Part shown: positions 33,229 to 43,400 of the stretch, in pieces
How positions within the stretch are numbered: the first letter of the stretch is position 1
Layout of the letters: each line of letters opens with the position of its first letter
NCBI GenBank assembly: GCA_002118135.1
Contig: BDIU01000058.1
Span: 1 to 64,000 of the forward strand
DNA: 64,000 bases
DNA from: Trebouxia sp. TZW2008
Lineage: Eukaryota > Chlorophyta > Trebouxiophyceae > Trebouxiales > Trebouxiaceae
Direction of reading: 5' to 3'
Made by a program: the position numbers and the translations under genes
Notes under the pieces: generated by a model
The model's database searches: none
What the model saw: only the letters and a program-made list of their open reading frames with translations
Told to the model about the DNA's origin: nothing

Positions 33229-33914
33229 TTATTTGGTGGGATCGTGGCCCCTGCAAGTAGATCCAACTAAGATCGCGTTGCGGGGCAGACTTTGCTCAGC
33301 AAGCAGGTGCACAAGGAGGAGCCTCACCAGTTCATCAAGCTGTATCTCCATTTGCTGTCCTCAACGTTCTGAGGACGCTGAGCGAGATGACGCTTGCAGT
33401 AGGCGTTAACGTGACCCATGTGCTGCAGATCCTCGTCTGTGAAGTCCGAGTCCTTCTTCGGCAGCAGCTCACAGATGTACCGCCCAGACTGATGACCCTT
33501 TGACTCGCCTCCCTCGGGGTTCCAGCCAATCTCTTGTGATTTGTCAGTCTTGAGCCACTCCTCCAGCTCTTTGACGCTCATATTCACGTGTGATCGAAAG
33601 TCAGAAATAGTCTCTTGCGGGTCTTTCTTTGTCATTCTGACAGAGACACGAAGTGCCCTTCTAGGAACGGGTCTAGCGAGGAAGGGTCTGACGCTAAGAC
33701 CGCGACTGGCCAGCTGTTGTTGCTTGCAGCCACGTCGACTTTCCGACACAGAGTTTGACGCTCCGAAACACTCCTTCGTCTGCAGTCCACAGGACCGTCG
33801 ACGTGGCAGCACAAGTCTCCGAGCCCTGTGTGTGTGAGGCACAGTCACACAGACGGAAACATTTCCATGCAAAATCAGTATGCAGGACCTTGAAAGCGTG
33901 CATGACCTGGCCAT
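33229..33914 (-). CDS. DUF3140 family protein with a likely organellar presequence
   Basis: Two exons: 33328-33914 and a 22-nt last exon 33229-33250, joined across a 77-nt intron (donor CTG|GTGAGG, acceptor TTGCAG). Without the splice the protein would stop right after YSLMNW. With it, it ends YSLMNWGHDPTK, which restores the conserved end of the family. Family hallmarks seen: DFRSHVNMSVKELEEWL, GGESKGHQSGRYICELL and NAYCKRHLAQRP. DUF3140 is best known from bacteria and fungi, and its function is unknown to me. The start is uncertain. The ATG at 33914 gives 202 aa with a basic, Ser/Arg-rich N-terminus of about 90 residues compatible with an organellar targeting peptide. The ATG at 33635 gives just the domain. 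Confidence 0.8.
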
Positions 33915-34457
33915 GGCTTGGCAGAATGACACACTAAGCAAGCCTAAGGCTTGCTGCAAGACTTGCAGCCTGCACTTGCCACAGCTGTTTGCAGCAGTGT
34001 TGCTAGGAAAGTTTAACCTACACGTGCTTGCAAGCCATTTCAACAGTGCCGAGACATACTGAGTTTTTCACAGCAAGAGTTTATGTGTAGGAAAGTGGAA
34101 AAGGTCTCATGCCTAGATGTTGCTTGTAACATTCATTCACATCGCATGACAAATTATTTCGTCATGTCACTGGCTCAAACGTTGAATGTTAACAGATGGC
34201 TGCTGGGCGCAGCATGGCTTTACGATGTCCCACCGCATTTGCAAAGACCGAAGGACTCAATGCTATGATGCGCTACATTTGAAGTGTCTTCGTTCTTGTG
34301 AAGTGGTTGGTCAAGCAAGAAGCTATGATCAAGACCATGCGCTCATTGCAGACAGGTACCGTGTACAGAGCTGCCAGTCCCAAAAATTTTACTTGATAAA
34401 AATTTGAGTGCAGCCGAGGATACTGATCTGCCTGTTTCACACGGGAGCCACTGTGGC
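33915..34457. other. Intergenic region
   Basis: About 540 bases between the start of the DUF3140 gene (-) and the 3' end of the DDX27-like gene (-). Presumably the DUF3140 promoter. No recognisable frame. Confidence 0.45.
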
Positions 34458-37400
34458 TTATCGCCTTCGCTTGTGCTTGGTTTTGCTCTTGAATGCATTG
34501 GCACCCTTGCCTCCCCTGCGCATCTTGTTCTTATCCTTTTTGGTCAGAGCAGCCCTGCCAGTAGCTGGTGCCTTCACTTTGCCACTCTTGGGGCCACCGG
34601 CATAGACCCTGGAGCTCTTGTAGTCTGACCCAGGCTTGTGAATGCCGTCACCTTCAAACAAGCCTGGTTGACCTTGTTTCCTGCAAGCAGAGAGCAGTTG
34701 ATCCTGAGCAGAGCCGCTCCTGCAAGCATCTGCAATCCAATTGATCAAGATCCGCATTGATCAATCTCGTTTGTTCACCTCGTTCAGCTCTTATTGGGTG
34801 CATCAGCCTGTGAGCCGTGGCACGTCAAATTCTGCAGGCTTACTTCCTATCTCATTCCTTCTGCTTCTGCAACTTCTTGGGTGTGTAGCCTCTGTCATGC
34901 ATATTGAGTCATGCATATTGAGTCATGCATAAAGGCAGCATCAAAAAAGCAGGAGGCTTACTTCATGTCTCGCTCCTTTTGCTTCAGCGACTTTTTGGGT
35001 GTGCAGCCTTTGTCATGCATGAAGGCAGCGTCAAAAAAAGCAGAATGCTAACTGTCTATCTTGCTCCTTCTGCTTCTGCAACTTCTTGGTTGTGTAGCCT
35101 TTGTCATGCATATTGCCATGCATAAAGGCAGCATCCAAAAAGCAGCAGGCTTACTTCCTATCTCGCTCCTTCTGCTTCTGTGACTTCTTGGGTGTATAGC
35201 CTTTGTCATGCAGAGCAGCCGCAGCAGCTGCTTTGCCAGCCTGACCAGGATGAATCCCTTGACCTCTGAACTTGGCCTCTTGACTCTTCACTGCTCTGAT
35301 GGCATTGCTTGCTAACTTGGTCTCCTGCACCAAGGCAACACTCTTAAGGCAGAAATCTCAAGGCAAGGCTTTCCAATAGACTGGACTTCTTGACTCTTTA
35401 CTGCTCTGATAGCCACTGCTTGCTTCCTTTTTTTCCCGCGCCCAAAATCCGTTGTTGTGGCTGCCTTGAACAGCGACACCCTTGGCGTCGTCTGCTGTCT
35501 CAGCACAACAGACTTTGTCAGGTCTAATGGGACTCTGATGACTTTGCAATTTGAATGCAGTTTGTTGCTTGTGTGTGTGCTCCAGCATGGTCGAGCAACG
35601 CTACAGGCCAGTGTATGAAGTGCTGCTGCTGGTGCTGAAGGTGTCCAGTTGCAATCAAGACGTTAGTGTGCAGCACGTGGGCATACAAGATGCTTGCAAG
35701 GCAAGCAGCTGCTCTGCTCAAGCAACCTAGCACCAAGCCTGCAGCTGTGAGAGACAGGGCAAGTGAGGGCAGAGACAGATGAGCTTTTATGCATCAGGCA
35801 AGCAGCACGCAATCATGTGATGCCGGATAGCACATTGGTATTGGCAACCCCATTTTGCAGACCACCGTTCATACTGACTTTTGTCAAGCCCATTGATACA
35901 GGCAGAACAGGCCAACTCAGTCTGGTCACAGGATGCAGGGCTAGAACAGCGCTTTGGAATGTAAAGCTTTATCACCTCAACTAGTTGGTCTTTCTGCCTC
36001 TTGGCTCTATCCTGCTTGCTCGACTTCTCCTTTTTGCCGTTCGCCTCTTCTCTTTTTTGCTTCTTGGCATTCTTGCCCTTGGTTTCTTCAGCTTCTTCAC
36101 TGATTCCTGACCTGGCCCTCTTTGCACTCTGCTTCTTCTGCTGCTCTGTCTGAAACCACGTGCGCGGCGGCCTGGCATAGATCTCTGCCTCATGCTCTAT
36201 CATATTTTCAGCTTTCTGTGTTTGCATTTCCACTTTCCTGAGCTCCCTTTCTTCTCTTTCATCCTGCAACAAAAGAGTTGACACTTGATCCAAGAGGAAA
36301 TCATGTACAAAGAGTCAAGCCTTGCTTGCTGATAATCACTGATACATGCCAGATCTGGAATGCAGGAAAGAGCACAGCAGGGCAGAGAGCGTTTAGCAAG
36401 GGTCATGAATAGATTACACAAGAGCGTCTGCAACAATGTAAGATGGACAGAGCGACAATTCTTGCTGTAACACTCAGTTGCCCTTTACACAGCGCCTCAG
36501 GTGAGCAACTCAGCTACTGGCTACCCTTTGATCACATACAATAAACTGAGCACAAACTGGACTTCCTACAAAAGCTTGAACGTTCTTCTGGAGCTGATCT
36601 CAGTCTGAAGTCAGGGATGCTTGCAATTTCAGTCCTGGCATTCATTCCAGCGATGCCAACAGTAGCTGTGTCTTTGCAATGTCAGTGCAGGCAGAATGAG
36701 TGGCAGAACTGATGTCGCAGGCATTCCTGCCTTCAAGCTTGAGTGCATGGTTCCAGAAGATCATGCGTACAGTCCAGTGCCTGCTCCAGTACTGGACTGT
36801 GCGCATGATCTTCTGGAACCATGCACTCAAGCTTGGCCTAGCTGGGCCTGCTGAGCCTGTCTGGCACACATTTTCGATGGATGAACGATTGATGCACACG
36901 CTGCAAAATCTAAGCTACCTATGACACAAGCCTGCCAGCAATCTGCAGCTCGTCACAATCTGCATGAAGTGCACTCCACTGTCGAGCTTTGTGCACACCA
37001 TTCATATGGAATCCTGTGACACATCCCTGACTGCTGACCAGGTCAAGCATCATCTTGCGGCTCTGCCAACAAGCGCTATGCAAGGCATAGAGGCAGTTTG
37101 CTGCATACAGGGCCTTGTCTGAAGTACCTTGTCAATGTCAGCCGGTCAGAGCATAAACAACCTCATGGGCCCGCCAATGGACGTGATGCAACACATAAAG
37201 ATGATGTTGTGGACATAGGCCCCACCTGAAGTACCCTGTCAATGTCTGGTTGCAAGCCCTCAATGCGCCTCAGCCAGTCTTGGACGGGCCCATCGGGCAC
37301 CAGCCTGTTCTGTAACTGAACCTTGCACTTCTTCACCACCTGCATGTGTTAACAGCAGTTCAAGACATGTGTGGCAAAGCCAATGCAGCGATTGTCTGAT

Positions 37401-40400
37401 GGCAACAGGCTATGACACACACAGAGGAAATGGACTGTCCAGAGTAAACCTGGACTTGCTGACTGCAAAGCATAACAACTTTGCAGACCATCAGCATGCT
37501 TTGTGGCTGTGACACATGTGCCACACCGTCTGAAGCACAGAACCCATCGGCTCATCCAGACGGTGCAGCTCATCTATCCAATCAGGTGATATGCATGTGG
37601 CTGCGTCCAGCGCCAGAGTAGAGGAAAGCTGAATCATGTGCTTCTCTTGCATTCAAATTGCACCCTAGAACCATTATACACAAGCTCTGCCTTACATGTG
37701 GACTCTATGTGTATGACTCAGGTGTCAAGGACGCCAATAACACAAGCACGTGATGCTTGATTTGCTGCTCAAAACTAAAGTGTGTTGCAGAGGTATTTAA
37801 CCACAGGCCTCTATGCAAGTGAGACCCGCGGCTGATAAGCCTTGCCTTTTGTCTTGGACAGCTTTCAGCCCCAGCCCAAATTTTTTGTTTCAGGTGGGGA
37901 TAGTTAGCTCCCCAATATTTGTGCAGATGACTGTTGTCAGGTTTTGATTAAAGACTGAAGGCATACTGCCTCCAGGCAGATTTGTACATAACATCTGTGT
38001 CTACATCATCTGATTAAGCTCGATGTTGCTGCTGCTTGCAACAAATCACAACTCAAGCAGCTGAGCGCGCTTTCTGTCATCAATTCTGTACATGGGCAAT
38101 GGGCACTGCTAGTCAACGTCGACTTGGATTGGGATTTGCCTGCATCCTGTAGAAACGCAAGAGCTGCTGACAAAACTCCAGCTGAGGTTGCAAAAAATTG
38201 ATGCTTGGACAAAAATGCCAACAGAAGGCACGCCAGCTGCAGACCAACACAAACTCAAACTTGGCTATGCAGACTTTGGATGTTGTTGGTCTGGTCGAGT
38301 GTGCTAGGGACGCTTGTTGAGACCAGGCAAGTTCCGTGGCGTCAACAGTCCTGCAACATGACACCAAAAGCCTTCCCAGATCTCAACAAGCGTCTCTAGC
38401 ACACTCAACCAGACCAACAACATACAAAGCTTTTGTGTGTGAAGCCTGTGCTCTGACAGCTGCAGAGGCTAGGAATTACATTCAGGTTTGTATGTGTGTA
38501 AGGTTTCAACCCTCAAGGTCAGCGCCTGTGAGCTATCAGGGGGCTGATACAACCTTACCGAAATGCTGTGGGGAGGATTATAGACCTGCCTGGCATAAAC
38601 AAAAGCACAAGCAGGTATATGCTATCTCCCTGGCATGCATGCCGCAGACTTGACTTGACACTCAAAGTCTCTAGCGACCTTTTGCGTCGGCATGACGACA
38701 TGCCACAACAGGCTGAAGCTACAAGCTTACTGCAGAGGCTCTTCATTGCAGAGGAAGTGGTGAGAGGACTTTGGATCTGCTCACCTCCTTTACCAAGGCT
38801 CGGTCAGAGTCCTCAATGAGGCTAACTGCCCTGCCCTGGCGCCCTGCCCTGGCAGTACGGCCAATGCGGTGCAGGTATGACGCCAGGCTGGCTGGTGAGT
38901 CATAGTTGATGACTGCCTCCACTCCCAGGATGTCCAATCCTCTTGCTGCTACATCAGTTGCTAATAGAAAGCCCACTTCACCCTGCACAGCAAATAACAT
39001 CTCATGCTGTGCGTCAGAGATGACCATGTCTCGCACATCATTGTCGGTGTTATTGTCATGCGAGCATTGACGATCAACCTTGAAACAATCGCTCCCAGAA
39101 TGTGCAACCCTCTTGCTACCACATCAGTGGCCAGCAGGAAGTCGACCTCACCCTGTAACGCAGGAAGGATGAACTTGAAACTGCATCTTGTTGTCATGAC
39201 AAGCTTGGCAGTCGAGCTCGACATAAGCAATACATGAGGTAGGTCGTCACCAGCTTGTCACTTGCTGAGTACTTTGGCCAAATTCAATCTTGAGACATCA
39301 GTATGCCCCATGACCATATGATAAACACTTCTGATACCTTGCATGGTCCAGAGGCATGCTAAGCAACCCCTGCACAGCACCCACTCTGCAACACCCAAGG
39401 CATGTGCACAACCCACCTTGCAAAAAACTTGTGTGAAGGATCTGGGTCTGGCAGACTCAATCATATTGCAATGCAGCTCTGCAGCGGGGGGCAGCCACGC
39501 CAGGCCAAACAGAATGTTGGCCAGATTACAACCGAGGCAAGCGCACAAATTGACTGAAGTCAAATGCATAACACATCTTGCGCAACTTGTCAAGGGACTC
39601 CAGCTTAGCAGACTGGCTCAAGTTTTCATGCAGCTCTGCAGTGGGCGTCAATCTCGCCAAGTCACATGCAGAGGCCCAGTCACACTCAAGGCGAGTGCAC
39701 AAAGCGACTCAAGTCAAAGGCACAACATACCTTGCGGAACTTGTCAAGGGACTCCAGCCTAGCAGACTGGCTCATGTTGCCATGCAGTTCTGCAGTGGGC
39801 GGCAATCCCACTAAGCCAAACAGGATCTTGGCCCTGTGGGCGCGCTGCTTGGTTCTGAAGAACACAATGGTCTTGCCGTTGTTGAAGGAGCGGCTACACA
39901 GGGTGACCAGCACTGCCTCCTTGTTGCCAATGCGAGTGCCCTACACGTGTGCCAGGACTGTGTCAGCTGTGTGATCACTTGAAGTCAGCATTTGGAGCTG
40001 CAAATGCAGCGTCTAAGCCAAACAGGATCTTGGCCAGATGGGCACGCTGCTTGGTCCTGAAAAACATGATGGTCTTTCCGGTATTTAAGGACTGGCTGCA
40101 CAGGGTGACCAGCACTGCCTGCTTGTTGCCAATGCGGCTGCCCTGCACATGTGTCAGAATTGCATCAGCCAAGACCATCTGCCACCAGCATGCAGCAGTG
40201 CGGGAACAAGTGCCTGGACTCATACGCACAATCCTTGAGGTAGGGAAACCATGCAGCACTGCAGCAGAACTCAATCAGGCAGGGATGAGCAAATGACTTT
40301 TACAACACAAATTTATTTTTGATGCCACAAATTCATTCTCCTGCCTGAGATTTGGAGCCACAATGTCAACAGGCGCAGCAGCAGCAGCAGCAGCAGTCGC

Positions 40401-43400
40401 AGACAGCCCAAGGAAGGACCTGAGGGACACGACTCAAGGACCAAAAAGCAGTAAAACACCACAGAGGCAAAGTAGAAAAAGGGTTCAGGCCTAGAGTGAA
40501 CTTTACCTTGAGGCGCACAATCTCCTGCTTGAGCTCTTGAGGGGCGGTGTCAGCAACGTCTGCTGCAAGCCTGACAGGGGACTTAAGGGACATGGTGATG
40601 AGCTGCTGTACTTGCTCTGTCATTGTGGCGCTGAACAGCAGAGTCTGGCGCTTACGTGGGGCCAGCCTCACAACCTCCCTGATCTGTATCAACAAACAAA
40701 TCCTCTGCCAAAGGGCTGTATGCAAGTAATGCCTGATGCAAGGTCGCAACAGATGTGCAGGGTCAGTCTCACAGCATCCCTGATCTTCATTACTGTAGCA
40801 AATCATGTAGCTGGCAATCACTTTTGTTGCAATGTCAGGCAGATGTTGTTTATGACAGCAAACCCTCAGCCAATCTCAAAGCATGGCATGTTGAGAGACG
40901 TCGCGTCCCAGTGCCTTTTGTTACTTAGTCATTTGCAGCCTTAGTTGCAATTAACAAATCAGCAAGTGTCCTAGGGAGTTGGTCATGATTGCAGTAGACT
41001 GGAGTGCTCTGCACATTTCAATGCCAAAAAATGCCAAATTGAAGAAGATGCCACCTAGTATCCCAGGCTGACATGGAGAACAATGAGAATTTTGCAGCTT
41101 GCAGGCAGATCTACTCCCACCGGTGTCCCAAATACCTTGTACTGCGCCTTCGTTGATCAAAAAGGCATAGCACTAGGTATCAGGAACACCGATGCTAGCA
41201 GACATATGTGCAAGCTTTCGGAATTTGCGCTGTTATCTATTGTCATCCATGTATGTGTCCTTTGCCCGAGAAGTCATCTGGTACAATGGCTTTAGGCTTA
41301 GAGAGCAACCCTGCCAGTCATTGTTCACATTGCATACCAGCAGATACTTCAATACAGCAGGCAGTCACAAGCACACTCGACGCAGAGCTTGCCATCTCTC
41401 TTTGGCTCACTTCAGCAGAGCACTTAAGCACAAAGCAGCAGGTGTGGGGTGGCTGATCTCAATGCGGCCCATCTCAGAAGCCCTGAACGTGTTCAGTGCA
41501 AAGAGACGATGCCGTTGCAGTTCAGCAGAGCAGTTGAGCAAACACAGCAGTGGTTGGGCAAGCATGTTCAACTGTAACCCAGGATGAGATCTGAATCCTG
41601 TGACCAAAATATACTCTGAGGAGACTGAGCTCCTCCATACTGGTAGCCCTGATTCTCAGGCTGGCAGACACAAGCAGCATCAACACTGGAAAGGCCGTCA
41701 TTGCACTTCAGCAAGGCACTGAGCAGAGCCTCAGCAGGACAGTTCACCAGAGAATATGAGCGGAGCATTTGATTGAGCAGAGCAGAGCAGGAAGAGGAGA
41801 TGACCTTTTCCATGGAGCTCACCTCCAGAAGGCAGTCATAAGCGGGCTCAATGAAAGAGAAAGTGCAACTGCGTTCAAACAGAGCACTTGAGTCAGATAC
41901 AGCAAAAAACAGGAAAAGCAGACCTCTTCCATGAAGCCCATTTCCAGGAGGCGGTCGGCTTCATCCAGGACTAGGGCCTGCAGGTCCTCCAGCCCCACTG
42001 ACTGTGTGTTGCGCACATGATCTATCAACCGTCCCTGCACAACCAAGCCCACATGATTCACCAACTTTCCTACCAGATGACGCAGACTACATATTGCGCA
42101 CATGGTCAATAGAACGCACCTGCAAAGCCGAGAGCACATGCATGGTCACACAGCTAGCACTCGTGCCAGATTGTGCAACACCCAATGTCAGCAAGAGCAA
42201 GCACAGATGCCTATTTTCCCATCCCAGTACAAACAAACGTACAAGTTTGGAATTCATTTAACATGCGCATCAGGTGCAGATTGGTGACGAGTGGGCTGAG
42301 AGGCTTACTGGTGTGGCCACCACAATCTCAGGGCTGGTCTTGAGAGTGGAGGCTTGAACTTGCATGGAGAGGCCGCCCACCACCAGCGCCGCCCTGATGT
42401 CTGTTGACTGCGCCAGCTTCTCTATCATGCTGTGCACCTGCGAATCACATCAGCGCACCCAGGTCAACACATGATTGTTTGAAACATCTATTTTGTGACA
42501 TTTTGTGCGATTGGGTCTTTTATGCTGTGCACCTGCAAGCCTCATCACTGCACTCAAACAAGTGCTTGTTTGTGACATCTACTTCGTGACAGTTTGTCTG
42601 AGCAGTAGAGACAGAACATACATTCCAATTAAGACGTTTGATAGGACAGCACAAATCTGAATCTTTGATGATCACAACTGATGAAGCACCAACCCAAAGC
42701 ATCATGACTGTTTAAGCATGGCATGTTTGGAAACACAAGGCTTACCGGCCAATGGTCAACTGCACGATGCATTGCAGACAATGCATGCTGCACAAATGCC
42801 AGTGAAGCATCTGTGCCAACAGGACCAGTTGCAATCCAGCATGCTAGTAATGATAGACATGCCCACCTGCACAGCCAGCTCTCTGGTGGGGGTGAGGACC
42901 AGGGCATAGATGGCAGCCACCCTCTTGGGCCGGTACAGCAGCCGGTCCAGGATGGGCAGTGCAAAGGCTGCTGTCTTGCCAGAGCCTGCAAGTCAGAGTA
43001 TAACCAGTCACAAAACGTGCGGATGCAAGCTGAAGAACCCTACCTGCATTTTCACAGCACTGTAAAGGACGGTCTGATCCAGGCATGGCATACTTCAGCC
43101 ATCTGACCTGACTAATTGCGAAGGGAAGAACAGCAGGTCTAATACGGCAATAGTGGTCGCATGTTGGCAGATCCTTGAAGACAGTGCATCAATCAATAAG
43201 CAGGGCAGAATAATAGCTGCACTGAAATGTCCAGCCAGATAAATGCTTACCTGTCATAGCACTGCCACACACATCACGCCCTGTCAATGCCAAAGGTATG
43301 CACGCCGCCTGCGGCACCGCAAACCACTTGAGACATCTGACATGCTTTTGCCTCTGACAGGCAGCTGCCAAAGCTGCAGCTTCGAATGCTATATCACGCA

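Noticed and set aside
35358..35510. Additional DDX27 exon containing AIRAVKSQE
   Set aside because: It looks like an upstream copy of the start of exon 35155-35324. Phases work without it, so it is more likely another relic, though an alternative exon cannot be excluded.
36734..36835. Hairpin as a bacterial-type terminator or plasmid element
   Set aside because: It lies within an intron of a eukaryotic gene, has a 45-bp stem and no T-tract role. A small-RNA precursor or MITE fits better.
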